A stretch of DNA of 64,000 bases from Trujillonella endophytica (GTDB lineage Bacteria; Actinomycetota; Actinomycetes; Mycobacteriales; Geodermatophilaceae): contig NZ_JABGCI010000002.1 of the NCBI RefSeq assembly GCF_019799905.1, forward strand, positions 434,001 through 498,000, in the 5' to 3' direction. Of the stretch, positions 7,698 to 17,158 are shown in pieces. The position numbers and the translations under genes are program-made. Under the pieces are notes generated by a model. It made no database searches and was not told the DNA's origin. It worked only from the letters and a program-made list of their open reading frames with translations. How positions within the stretch are numbered: position 1 is the first letter of the stretch; every line of letters begins with the position of its first letter.

Positions 7698-8540
7698 ATG
7701 TCCCCCCCACCTCCGAGCACCGGCCGCCTCCGCACCGCGCGGATCCTCGCCGGGTTGGCCGCCGGCGGCCCCGCGGGCGGCTGGCCCCGGGCCCTGGTCG
7801 AGTCGTGCCGGGACAGCACCTCGGTGTCGGGCGTCGCGCTCGCCCTGATGGGCCGCGACGGTGTCGGTGGCACCGTCGCGGCGACCGACGGGGGCTCCCA
7901 CCGCATGGAGGACCTCCAGTTCGCCCTCGGCGAGGGACCGTGCCGGGAGGCCACGTGGACCGGGGCGCCGGTGCTCGTCCCGGACGTGCGGGAGACCGGG
8001 CCGCACCGGTGGCCGGCCTTCGCGGCCGCCGCCGTGGACGGCGGCGTGCACGCGGTCTTCACCTTCCCGCTCCAGGTGGGGACGACGGCCATCGGCGTCC
8101 TCGACCTCTACCGGGGCTCGCGCGGGGCCCTCACCGACGAGCAACTGCTGTGCGCCGGTTCGTACGCCGATGCCGCCACGGCCGTCCTGCTCCATCTGCA
8201 GGACTCCGACGGGCCGAGGACCTCCGCCGGGTGGGACGGCGGGTCCGGGGAGGACGCCGGCCCGCCCCGGCGGCCGGACCTGGCCGACGTGGTCGACCGC
8301 CGCGCCGTCGTCCTGCAGGCCGCCGGGATGGTCTCCGTGCAGCTGGACACGACCCCGGACGTCGCCCTCGTGCGGCTGCGCGCCCACGCGTTCACCGTCG
8401 CGCGTCCCGTCGTCGGGGTCGCGGCGGACGTGGTGGCACGCCGGTTGCGCTTCGACGACAGCGACGCGGGTACTTCCACTGCCCCTTGGACACCTCCGGG
8501 TGACCGCGAACCCCCGGAGGACTCGTCCCCTCATGACTGA
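7698..8540 (+). CDS. GAF-ANTAR regulatory protein
   Basis: 280 aa from ATG 7698. An N-terminal GAF domain (about 10-160) shows FALGEGPCREATWTGAPVLV and the conserved FTFPLQVGTTAIGVLDLYR. A C-terminal ANTAR domain (about 195-255) includes VVDRRAVVLQAAGMVSVQLD. ANTAR proteins bind dual-hexaloop RNAs and prevent termination, and the GAF domain is the presumed sensor. The tail after residue 255 is low-complexity and Pro/Asp-rich. The stop overlaps the next start by 8 nt, so two GAF-ANTAR proteins are co-translated. Confidence 0.88.
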   Translation: MSPPPPSTGRLRTARILAGLAAGGPAGGWPRALVESCRDSTSVSGVALALMGRDGVGGTVAATDGGSHRMEDLQFALGEGPCREATWTGAPVLVPDVRETGPHRWPAFAAAAVDGGVHAVFTFPLQVGTTAIGVLDLYRGSRGALTDEQLLCAGSYADAATAVLLHLQDSDGPRTSAGWDGGSGEDAGPPRRPDLADVVDRRAVVLQAAGMVSVQLDTTPDVALVRLRAHAFTVARPVVGVAADVVARRLRFDDSDAGTSTAPWTPPGDREPPEDSSPHD

Positions 8541-9249
8541 TCGGGAACTGCTGATCGCCGACGCCTTCGTGGAGCTGGCCGACACCCTGGTCGCCGACTT
8601 CGACCTGGTGGACTTCCTCAGCACCGTGGTCGAGCGGGCGGTGACCCTGGTCGGCGCCCAGGCCGGGGGGATCATGCTCAGCGACCAGCGCGGGGGGCTC
8701 GAGGTCCTGGCGTCCTCCGACCACCCCGCCCGGCTGGTCGAGCTGTTCGAGGTGCAGAACGAGGAGGGCCCCTGCCTCGACGCCTTCCGGACCGGCCGCG
8801 CGGTCACCCGGGACAGCCCGGCGGAGATGCTCGCCTCGTGGCCGGACTTCACGCCGCGACTGGCCGAGGCCGGCTTCGCCTCGGCGCAGGCGGTGCCGAT
8901 GCGCCTGCGCACCGAGGTGATCGGTGCGCTGAACGTCTTCCGCGCCGCTCCGGGGCCGCTGAGCGACGCCGAGATGAAGCTCGTCCGGGCGCTGGCGGAC
9001 GTCGCCACCGTCGGCATCCTGCAGCAGCGAGCCGTCAGCGCGAGCACCCTGCTGGCCGAGCAGCTGCAGTCGGCGCTGCACAGCCGGGTGCTGATCGAGC
9101 AGGCCAAGGGCATCATCGCCGAGCGCGCCGGCACCGACATCGACCGGGCGTTCACGATGATCCGGGGGCATGCGCGCAGGACCGGCACCCCGCTGCAGGC
9201 CGTGGTGGCGCGGGTCATCGACGGCACGCTGCGGCCCCCGCTCGCCTGA
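8533..9249 (+). CDS. GAF-ANTAR regulatory protein (second of the pair)
   Basis: 238 aa from ATG 8533, overlapping the previous gene by 8 nt. It has a GAF domain (about 10-160; AQAGGIMLSDQRGGLEVLASS, EEGPCLDAFRTGRAV, GALNVFR) and an ANTAR domain (about 175-235; SRVLIEQAKGIIAERAGTD). The ANTAR domain is closer to consensus than that of its upstream partner, and the proteins may hetero-dimerise. No dual-hexaloop RNA target was recognised nearby. The length is typical of actinobacterial GAF-ANTAR proteins. Confidence 0.92.
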   Translation: MTDRELLIADAFVELADTLVADFDLVDFLSTVVERAVTLVGAQAGGIMLSDQRGGLEVLASSDHPARLVELFEVQNEEGPCLDAFRTGRAVTRDSPAEMLASWPDFTPRLAEAGFASAQAVPMRLRTEVIGALNVFRAAPGPLSDAEMKLVRALADVATVGILQQRAVSASTLLAEQLQSALHSRVLIEQAKGIIAERAGTDIDRAFTMIRGHARRTGTPLQAVVARVIDGTLRPPLA

Positions 9250-9353
9250 CACCGCTCCGGCTCGCCCCCTCGCGGGCCGCGGGTTAGCCTCGTAGCAGCA
9301 ATGTCGCCCCGGCCCCGGCGACGTCGACGTGACGCGCACTGGGGTGATCTCTG

Positions 9354-9635
9354 TTGATCAGACGGAGGAACGAGCGGCAGCCACCCGCTGCCCCGCCGGC
9401 AGCGGTGCCGGTCCCCCTGCCGGACGGCTGGTACGACGTCTACCGCTGGTTCGGGCGTCTCACGTCGTCCGCGGACACCGCCGAGGAGCTCACGGTCGAG
9501 GTGTGTCGCCGGCTGCGGTCGGGACGACCGTCGTGCCTCGCCGACGACGACCTCGCCGCGCAGCGGCGCTTCTTCGTCGTCCAGGTCGCGCTGGAGCGCC
9601 GCGGCGTCCTGCCGGAGCGACGGGCGGCGGGCTGA
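9354..9635 (+). CDS. Small hypothetical protein (TTG start)
   Basis: 93 aa from TTG 9354, with GGGGTGAT about 8 nt upstream. An Ala/Pro-rich head is followed by a compact part (DGWYDVYRWFGRLTSSADTAEELTVEVCRRL) whose helix pattern faintly recalls sigma-factor region 2. It is too short and divergent for a family call. No membrane segment or signal peptide is seen. It lies downstream of the GAF-ANTAR pair with 104 nt between, so it could share their transcript. The call rests on the ribosome site and residue composition. Confidence 0.5.
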   Translation: MIRRRNERQPPAAPPAAVPVPLPDGWYDVYRWFGRLTSSADTAEELTVEVCRRLRSGRPSCLADDDLAAQRRFFVVQVALERRGVLPERRAAG

Positions 9636-9638
9636 CGG

Positions 9639-9655
9639 GATCCCGGAACGGGATC
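9639..9655 (+). terminator. Hairpin, possible terminator
   Basis: A 7-bp stem GATCCCG / CGGGATC with a 3-nt loop lies just after the small gene's stop and is followed by a short CTCTTT. The T-run is weak, so it may only be a 3' stabilising hairpin. A second stem (CTCACC / GGTGAG, 9790-9807) sits closer to the next gene. Confidence 0.4.
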
Positions 9656-9849
9656 GCCTCTTTCGGGTGGCCCTGCTGGAGCGCGCCGCCCTCCGCGCCG
9701 ATGGAGGGAGGGACGCCCTCCGGGCGCACGACCCCGTCCGCGTGCGGCGGCCCTCGCCCGGGATCGGCGATCCCGCGCGCGGCCGCCGCCTCACCCCTTG
9801 AGGTGAGAGGTGCGCCGCTGCACTGTGGTCCACCGGACGGGGGACCGAT

Positions 9850-12183
9850 GTGGATGTCATGGCGAAGCTCGGACAGTCGGGTACCGCGCCGCGGCGACCC
9901 GTCCGCGCGCTGTTCCTGACCATCGGCCTGACGGCCCTGTTCGCCACCGGGATCTGGAACCGCCCGGGGGGTGCCGCCTGGGACCGGACCTACGACGTCG
10001 TCCTCTACAACCTGCCGTACCTGGCCGCGGCCGCCGCGTGCTGGGGCGCCGCGCGCCGCGTGCACCCGGACCGGGTCGCGTGGATCGGCCTGGCCGTCGC
10101 GCTGACCCTGGGCGCGATCAGCAACGCCCTCCGCGTGCTCGCCGCCGGACTCGAGGGCAACGAGCCGGGGTCCCCCCTGTCCGACGCGGTCGCCCTCGTC
10201 GCCTACCTGACGATGTACGTCCCGCTGTTCGTGTTCATCCGGACCCGGGTGCCCCGCTTCCACTCGAGCATGTGGCTCGACGGCATCATCGGCGCCCTCG
10301 GCACCCTGTCCGCCGGGGTCGCCTTCCTCCTCGGCCCGTACCTGTACCCCGCGCCCGGGGACCCGCAGGTGAGCGCCGTCGACCTGTTCGCGCCGACGAC
10401 GACGGTCCTGCTCCTCGGCGTCCTCGTGGCGGTCAGCGCCATCCTCGGCGTGCGGCTGGACCGCACCCTCTTCGTCCTCGGCCTGGGCCTGTGCGCCATC
10501 AGCGCCTCGGACATCGTCCTGTTCACCCTCAAGGTCCGCGACGCCTACGTCGACGGCGGCCCGCTGGAGCTCGGCTGGCTCGTCGGCGTGATCCTCGTCG
10601 CCGCGGCCGCGACGGGGGCGCGTCCCCGCCTCGCGCCGGTCGACCGCGCCAACGGCTCGCGGCTCGGGTGGCGGCTGCTGGCCCTGCCGCTGGCCTGCAT
10701 CGTCGCCAGCCTCGTCGTCCTCGGATCCGGCTGGACGCACCCGATGCCGCCCGTCGCCGCGTGGCTGGCCATCGGCTGCGTGGTGGCCGGCATCGCGCGC
10801 ATCGGCGTGACCTTCCACGAGGTCCGCAGCTTCAACCAGGTCCAGCAGGAGGCCCGCACCGACGAGCTCACCGGCCTGGCCAACCGCCGCGCCCTGCTCC
10901 AGCGGGCCCAGCAGGTCGTCGCCGCGGCGACGGCCGACCAGCCGTCGGCTTTCCTCCTGCTAGACCTGGACGGCTTCAAGGAGGTCAACGACAGCCTCGG
11001 GCACTCCGCCGGCGACGAACTCCTGCGCCTCGTCGGGCCGCGGCTGCGCAGCTCCCTGCGTCGGGACGACGTGCTCGCCCGGCTCGGCGGCGACGAGTTC
11101 GCCGTCCTGCTCCCCGACACGAGCGTGCAGACGGCGCAGGTCCTCGCCGAGCGTCTGCGCGCCCTGCTGCTGGAGCCGTTCACCGTGACCGGCGTCCGGC
11201 TGCACGTCGGCGTCAGCATCGGCGTCTCGACCACCCCGGCGCCCGCGGCGACGGTGCAGGAGCTGCTGCACTGCGCAGACGTGGCCATGTACAGCGCGAA
11301 GAGCGCCCGCGAGGGTGTGCACGTCTACGTCCCGGACCCGGTCACGGGGACCGCCGGCAGCGATCGACTGCGCACCATGGAGGAGCTGCGCACGGCGCTG
11401 GAGGGCGACGAGCTGGTCGTCTTCCTGCAGCCGCAGATGGACCTGGGCGACGGCCGCGTCGTCGGTGCTGAGGCGCTCGTCCGGTGGAACCACCCCACCC
11501 GCGGGCTGCTCTCCCCCGCCCACCTGCTGCCCGCGGCCGAACAGGCCGGGCTGCTGCGGCCGCTGACCGACCAGGTCCTCGAGCTGGCCCTCGACGCCGC
11601 CCGCCTCTGGTGGCACGACCGGGAGGTGCCGGTCTCGGTCAACCTCTCGGCCGCCAACGTCACCGACCTCGACCTGCCCGAGAAGGTCGCCGCCGCCCTG
11701 CGCCGGCACGGCCTGCCCATGGAGGCCCTGACCCTGGAGCTCGTCGAGGACACCCTCATGGCGGACCCGGAGCGGGGCCGCACCGTCCTGGCCGACCTGC
11801 GCCGCCTCGGCGTCCGGACGTCCATCGACGACTACGGCACCGGGTACAGCTCCCTGGCCTACCTGCGGCACCTGCCGGCCGACGAGCTGAAGCTCGACCG
11901 GAGTCTGACGGCCGACGTCGACCGCGACCCCCGGGCCGCGGCGATCGTCCAGCACACCGTCGCCCTGGCACACGATCTCGGCCTCAGCCTCGTCGCCGAG
12001 GGCGTGGAGACCCTCGCGACCAGCGCCACGCTGGCCCGCCTGGGCTGCGACGTCGCGCAGGGCTACGCGATCGCCCGCCCCATGCCGGTCGACGCGTTCC
12101 TGCGCTGGCTCGCCGCCTCGGACTCCGGTCTCCTCGACGAGATCCTCGTCCCGGAGCTCAGCCGGGGGGCCGGTCAGGTCTGA
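9850..12183 (+). CDS. Membrane GGDEF-EAL cyclic-di-GMP protein
   Basis: 777 aa from GTG 9850; ATG 9859 is an equally good start. The N-terminal ~320 residues hold about eight to nine hydrophobic segments, a membrane sensor. A GGDEF domain (about 335-500) has intact GGDEF with the inhibitory RxxD five residues before it (RRDD-VLARL-GGDEF). An EAL domain (about 520-765) keeps EALVRW, the Asn of VNLSA, LELVED, DDYGTGYSS, the LKLDRS lysine and AEGVET, that is, the metal and catalytic residues. Both synthesis and breakdown of c-di-GMP therefore look possible. Such dual proteins usually favour one activity under control of the sensor. Monocistronic by spacing. Confidence 0.95.
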   Translation: MDVMAKLGQSGTAPRRPVRALFLTIGLTALFATGIWNRPGGAAWDRTYDVVLYNLPYLAAAAACWGAARRVHPDRVAWIGLAVALTLGAISNALRVLAAGLEGNEPGSPLSDAVALVAYLTMYVPLFVFIRTRVPRFHSSMWLDGIIGALGTLSAGVAFLLGPYLYPAPGDPQVSAVDLFAPTTTVLLLGVLVAVSAILGVRLDRTLFVLGLGLCAISASDIVLFTLKVRDAYVDGGPLELGWLVGVILVAAAATGARPRLAPVDRANGSRLGWRLLALPLACIVASLVVLGSGWTHPMPPVAAWLAIGCVVAGIARIGVTFHEVRSFNQVQQEARTDELTGLANRRALLQRAQQVVAAATADQPSAFLLLDLDGFKEVNDSLGHSAGDELLRLVGPRLRSSLRRDDVLARLGGDEFAVLLPDTSVQTAQVLAERLRALLLEPFTVTGVRLHVGVSIGVSTTPAPAATVQELLHCADVAMYSAKSAREGVHVYVPDPVTGTAGSDRLRTMEELRTALEGDELVVFLQPQMDLGDGRVVGAEALVRWNHPTRGLLSPAHLLPAAEQAGLLRPLTDQVLELALDAARLWWHDREVPVSVNLSAANVTDLDLPEKVAAALRRHGLPMEALTLELVEDTLMADPERGRTVLADLRRLGVRTSIDDYGTGYSSLAYLRHLPADELKLDRSLTADVDRDPRAAAIVQHTVALAHDLGLSLVAEGVETLATSATLARLGCDVAQGYAIARPMPVDAFLRWLAASDSGLLDEILVPELSRGAGQV

Positions 12184-12278
12184 CCCGTGCGCGTGCCGGG
12201 TGGACGATCACGTCTCGTTCGCCCGACACGCCGTGCGCGAACGCGCGCTCTGCGTAGTCGTCCCTCCACCATGATCGT

Positions 12279-12707
12279 GTGACGCCCTCCTCCGCAGCCA
12301 GCGAACTCCAGCGCCGCCGCCTCATCCGGGGGGCCGACCGCCGGCCGCAGGGCGCGACCGAGGAGTGGCACGACCTCGCTCCGGAGATCGTGCGCCAGCG
12401 ACTGGTCATCGAGGGCGTCCCCGCCCGGCCGATCGACGACGAGCAGATCCGGCGCTACCTCTCGGCGCTGTCCCGCGAGGTCGACATGGTGCAGCTCCTC
12501 GAACCGGTGACCCACCGCTCCGACCTGTACGGCTGGGCCGGGTGGATCCACTGGGAGACGTCGGGGGCGCACTTCTACGCCTGGGAGCAGCCGCGACTGT
12601 TCTTCTCGGTCGACGTGTACACGTGCAAGGCCTTCGCCGTGGACACGGCGGTGCGCTTCACCCGCGAGTTCTTCGCCGCGGACACCGTGGTCGCGAAGTC
12701 CTTCTGA
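12279..12707 (+). CDS. S-adenosylmethionine decarboxylase-like (SpeD/SpeH family) protein
   Basis: 142 aa from GTG 12279. The block FFSVDVYTCKAF matches the conserved VDVFTCG region of bacterial AdoMet decarboxylases, including the catalytic Cys, and is preceded by an HFYAWE segment that fits the usual IHTYPE strand. The self-cleavage Glu-Ser of true SpeD is not plain: the equivalent place reads HWETSGAH, so the pyruvoyl residue would be Thr or a shifted Ser. Pyruvoyl-dependent SpeD relatives with other amino-acid substrates are known. The next gene starts 1 nt after the stop, so the two are strictly coupled. The family call is fair; the substrate is unknown. Confidence 0.65.
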   Translation: MTPSSAASELQRRRLIRGADRRPQGATEEWHDLAPEIVRQRLVIEGVPARPIDDEQIRRYLSALSREVDMVQLLEPVTHRSDLYGWAGWIHWETSGAHFYAWEQPRLFFSVDVYTCKAFAVDTAVRFTREFFAADTVVAKSF

Positions 12708-12708
12708 C

Positions 12709-13503
12709 GTGGCTCTGCGGCTGCTGATCGCGCACACCCCCGCCGAGCGGGACGCCGCCCGCCGGGTCGAGGAACGGGTCTTCCTCCAGGCGTTCGGCAA
12801 CACGCCCGAGGTGATGGAGCAGGAGTACGGCCCCTACGAGAGCCGGTCGCGGTTCGTCGCGGTCGTCGACGACGCCGACGGGACCGCCCTGGGCGCCGCC
12901 CGGTTCGTCCTCCCGGACGAGGCCGGCGAGGTGAAGACGCTGACCGACGTGGCGGGCGAGCCCTGGCGTCTCGACACCGCCGACGCGCTGGCGGCCGTGG
13001 GCCTCACCGGCCGGCCGGTCTGGGACGTGGCGACCCTCGCCGCCGATCCCCGGTTCCGGACGGGCAGCGCCGGAGCGGAGCTGAGCCTCGCGCTCTGCTA
13101 CGGCATCGGGCGGTTCGCCCTGAACTGCGGCGTGCCCGGCCTGGTCGCCGTCCTGGACGACCGCGTCCTGCGGCTGCTGCAGTTCATGGGGCTCCCGTGG
13201 CAGCCCATGGCCGGCGCGACGTCCCGGTTCTACCTGGGCTCCCCGGCCAGCACGCCGTGCGTTTTCCTCGTGGACGACGGGACGGACAGCGTCCGGGCCC
13301 GCCGGCCCGACCTGGTCCCGGCGCTGGTCGACGGCGTGTTCGGCTCGATCACGGTGGACCCGGCCGATCTCGCCCCGCACCGCGGCGCTCCCCTTCCCGA
13401 CCTCGACCGGCGGCCGGAGCACCCGCTGCCGCCCCGGCGCGACACCACCGGCTGGCGCCCGCCCACCGCGAACCGCAGGGTCACCTCGGCACCCGCGTCC
13501 TGA
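12709..13503 (+). CDS. LuxI-fold / GNAT acyltransferase-like protein
   Basis: 264 aa from GTG 12709. Residues 1-195 follow the autoinducer-synthase/GNAT pattern: RRVEERVFLQAFGNTPE, FVAVVDDADGTALGAARF, then PVWDVATLAADPRFR, close to the hExxRLAVxxxxR block of LuxI-like and exosortase-associated acyltransferases. Next come a helix LALCYGIGRFAL and VLRLLQFMGLPWQPM. The last ~60 residues are Pro/Arg-rich and probably unstructured. LuxI enzymes use S-adenosylmethionine as acceptor, so its coupling to a SpeD-like gene (1-nt gap) suggests they act on one molecule. That is inference. No LuxR-type regulator is adjacent. Confidence 0.65.
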   Translation: MALRLLIAHTPAERDAARRVEERVFLQAFGNTPEVMEQEYGPYESRSRFVAVVDDADGTALGAARFVLPDEAGEVKTLTDVAGEPWRLDTADALAAVGLTGRPVWDVATLAADPRFRTGSAGAELSLALCYGIGRFALNCGVPGLVAVLDDRVLRLLQFMGLPWQPMAGATSRFYLGSPASTPCVFLVDDGTDSVRARRPDLVPALVDGVFGSITVDPADLAPHRGAPLPDLDRRPEHPLPPRRDTTGWRPPTANRRVTSAPAS

Positions 13504-13504
13504 C

Positions 13505-13560
13505 GGCCCCGTCCAGAGGCTCGTCCCGAGCCTGCGAGGGATGAGGAGGACGGGGTCCTT
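13505..13560. repeat. Stop-codon-associated palindrome, family A
   Basis: GGCCCCGTCC...GGACGGGGTCC stem with an inner GC-rich stem. It lies between two convergent genes and begins two bases after the permease stop codon when read on the minus strand. One of at least seven similar copies in this window (see findings). Likely transcript 3' end or terminator. Confidence 0.7.
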
Positions 13561-13562
13561 CC

Positions 13563-14407
13563 TCAGACGTCGCGGCGGGCGAGCACCAGGGCGGTCAGCC
13601 CCCACACCATGGCGACCCAGAACAGCGCCCACAGCAGGTACGGGACGGCGAGCGGCGCCTCGCTGAGGAACGGGAAGCCGGACCCGTCGGCGCCCATCGT
13701 CGCGAGCGCGGACGGGTCCTGGAACGCGTGCATGGCGCCGCGCCACAGGCCGTCGGTGGGCAGCAGCGCGCGCGACACGGTGCCGACCCGCTCCACCCCC
13801 TCGTTGCCGAGGACCTCACCGACGCCGCCGACCACGCCGGCCACCCAGGTGGCGCCGAACAGCCCGACCGCGACCACCCCCGACGCCATCGGGGAGATCA
13901 CGCTCGACAGCAGCAGGCCCAGGGTGAGCAGCACGATCGTCTGCCCGGCCAGCAGGGCCAGCCCGGCCGCCGGGTCCGGCGGCCAGTAGCCCACCGCCCA
14001 CCGGACGACGAGGAACTGCGCGAGCCCGGCCACCACCACGTAGCCGCAGCCGACGGCGACCAGCCCCAGCCACTTGCCGAGCAGGACCGCCGACCGCCGC
14101 ACCGGGCGCGCCAGCAGCGACAGCGCCATCCCGGACTCGATCTCGCCGGCGACCGTGGGCCCGGCGAGGAAGGCCGTGCCGAGCGCGGCGATCAGGCTCA
14201 GGCCGAACATCACGAGGTTGAGCAGCTGCGAGGCGACCAGCCGGGCCTGGCCGGACGTGAGGTCGCCGAACTCGGTGTCCAGCCCGGTCAGCTTGGAGAA
14301 GCCCCAGCCGCTGAGCGTCAGCAGCGCCACGGTCAGGACGACGAGCGCCCAGAGCACCCGCCGGCGCGCGGCCTCCCGCACCGTCAGCCGGGCGATGGTC
14401 AGCACGG

Positions 14408-14411
<4 letters not shown>
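13563..14411 (-). CDS. ABC transporter permease (ABC-2 type)
   Basis: 282 aa from GTG 14411, overlapping the ATPase stop by 4 nt (GTGA). About six membrane segments, the first being WALVVLTVALLTLSGWGF; an ABC-2 element GEIESGMALSLLARPVRRSAVLLGK follows TM2, as in NosY/YhhJ-type permeases. It is the last gene of the sigma / anti-sigma / ATPase / permease operon. With the ATPase it should move an unknown substrate across the cytoplasmic membrane. A family A palindrome follows the stop directly. Confidence 0.88.
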
Positions 14412-15397
<986 letters not shown>

Positions 15398-15399
15398 CG

Positions 15400-16485
15400 T
15401 CAGCGCAACCCCCGGGCCACCGCGAGCACCTCGTCGGTGCTCACCGCACCGGCGACCCCCGTGATGACTCCGTCGCGCACCCACACCACCCCGGCCATGG
15501 CGCCGTCCCGCGACTCGAGGACCGTGGCCTCCTCGCCGTCGACCTCGGCCGTGGAGGTGGTGACCATGTCCGCCGGCACCGGCAGCGGCAGGGTCGCCTC
15601 GTCGGCGGAGAAGGCCCGCAGCTGATCGGCGACCTCGGGCGAGAGCCCCGGCAGCGACAGCAGGTAGTCGCGCACCGTCTCGAACGGGACGCCGTCGGAG
15701 TCGGCCGTGGGGGCGACCGCCCGGCCGACCGCCAGCACCGGCAGGCCGGAGCGCTGGGTCCACACCGCCGCGACGGCGGGCCCCGCCTGAAGCCGCACGC
15801 GGCTGCCGTCCAGCCCCGGCGGCGGGACCGGCAGGTCCTCCCCCGACGCGGCCGCCGCCCGGGCGGCCTCCTCGGCCGAGAAGGTGAAGACCGCGCTGAC
15901 CGGTTCGACCACCAGGTGGGTGGGGTCGCCGGACACCCCGACCGGCAGGTCCGCCACCTCCGGGACGGTCAGGCCGGTGCGCTCCTCCGCGGTCGCGGCG
16001 TCGGACACCTCCGACGGCTCGACCTCCCCGGTGACCTCCAGCTCGCCGAACGTCGAGAGGTCGGGCAGCGAGACCAGGTCGGTGCTGTCCAGGGCCACCG
16101 CCTCGACCTGCTCGGTGCGGAACACCGGCAGCCAGTCGTTGGCCGCGGCCACGCCGGCACCGGACAGGACGACGACGGCGCCCAGGGCGGCGACCGCCGG
16201 ACGGCGCAGCGCCGGCACCCAGGTGCGGCGGCGGGCCGGTGCGGGCGCCGGTGCCGGCCGGACCGGGACGGCGACGGCGGCGGTGAACCGGGCCCAGGCC
16301 GCGTCGACGTCGACGGCGGGGGCTCCGGTGTCGAACGCGACCGCGGCCGCCCGTGCGTCGGCGCGGGCGGACTCCAGGCCGGCCAGGCAGGTGGCGCAGC
16401 CGGCGACGTGCGAGCGGTCGGGGTCGGAGACCCCGGCCGGCTCGTCGACCAACCGGCGCAGCACGCCCTCAGTGGGATGACGCAT
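15400..16485 (-). CDS. Anti-sigma factor with zinc-finger head and one TM segment
   Basis: 361 aa from ATG 16485, overlapping the sigma gene by 17 nt. The N-terminus has a ZAS-like motif (SHVAGCATC, His-x3-Cys-x2-Cys) that binds the sigma factor. A membrane segment follows at about 95-120 (AVAALGAVVVLSGAGVAAA). The remaining ~240 residues should be extracytoplasmic and lack cysteines, and parts (AEVDGEEATVLESRDGAMAGVVWVRDGVITGVAG) resemble DUF4367/MucB-like sensor repeats. It should hold the ECF sigma factor inactive until an envelope signal arrives. Confidence 0.85.
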   Translation of the reverse strand: MRHPTEGVLRRLVDEPAGVSDPDRSHVAGCATCLAGLESARADARAAAVAFDTGAPAVDVDAAWARFTAAVAVPVRPAPAPAPARRRTWVPALRRPAVAALGAVVVLSGAGVAAANDWLPVFRTEQVEAVALDSTDLVSLPDLSTFGELEVTGEVEPSEVSDAATAEERTGLTVPEVADLPVGVSGDPTHLVVEPVSAVFTFSAEEAARAAAASGEDLPVPPPGLDGSRVRLQAGPAVAAVWTQRSGLPVLAVGRAVAPTADSDGVPFETVRDYLLSLPGLSPEVADQLRAFSADEATLPLPVPADMVTTSTAEVDGEEATVLESRDGAMAGVVWVRDGVITGVAGAVSTDEVLAVARGLR

Positions 16486-16984
16486 CGCGGTCCAACTCCT
16501 CGCGCAGACGGGACTCGGCGCGTCGCACGGTCGTGCCGACGCTGCCAGGGGACAGATCGAGGGCGGCCGCCACCTCGTCGTAGCTCAGGCCGCTGTGGCG
16601 CAGGACCAGTGCGACCGCCTGCCTGCGGGGCAGCCGGGCGAGGGCGGCGCGCACGCGGCCGTGCTCGGCCCGGACGACCACCGTGTCGGCGACGTCGGGG
16701 GCCTCGGCCGCCTGCTGCCGGCCGACGACGTCCTCGCGGGCGGAGCGGCGCCGGCCGGACCGCAGCAGGTTCAGGGCGGTGTGGGCGGCGGCCACGGTGA
16801 GCCAGCCGGCGGCCTCCCCCACCGGGACCGACGACCGGCCGAAGGCGAGGAACACCTCCTGGGCGACGTCCTCGGCCTGGTCGCGGGAACCGAGCACGCG
16901 GGCCGCCACGCCGACCACCCGGGGGTAGTCGGTCCGGAAGACCTCCTCGAGGTCCGGCCGGATCCCGCCGGCCCGCTCCCTCAC
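16469..16984 (-). CDS. ECF-family RNA polymerase sigma factor
   Basis: 171 aa from GTG 16984 (a longer start further up is possible). Region 2: YPRVVGVAARVLGSRDQAEDVAQEVFLAF. Region 4: LARLPRRQAVALVLRHSGLSYDEVAAALDLSPGSVGTTVRRAESRLREEL. The helix-turn-helix is complete. First gene of a four-gene operon with its anti-sigma factor and an ABC exporter. Such sigma factors usually drive their own operon. No clear ECF promoter pair (AAC / CGTC) was picked out by eye upstream. Confidence 0.92.
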   Translation of the reverse strand: MRERAGGIRPDLEEVFRTDYPRVVGVAARVLGSRDQAEDVAQEVFLAFGRSSVPVGEAAGWLTVAAAHTALNLLRSGRRRSAREDVVGRQQAAEAPDVADTVVVRAEHGRVRAALARLPRRQAVALVLRHSGLSYDEVAAALDLSPGSVGTTVRRAESRLREELDRDASSH

Positions 16985-17158
16985 GCCCGCCCGCGGGGCC
17001 GGGACGACGGCGGGCGCCGTCCACCGCTGCTGCACCAGGTCCACATCAGGGGAAGCACCGCCGGGCCCGCCGATGTGACACCGCCCGAGGATGCATGGCA
17101 GACACGCCCCGCGGCGAGACCGCCGCCTGTCGGCGCACCCGTCGCGCAGGATGTCGCC

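Noticed and set aside
7533..9947. 804-codon minus-strand frame over the GAF-ANTAR genes
   Set aside because: Shadow of recognised GAF-ANTAR genes on the plus strand.
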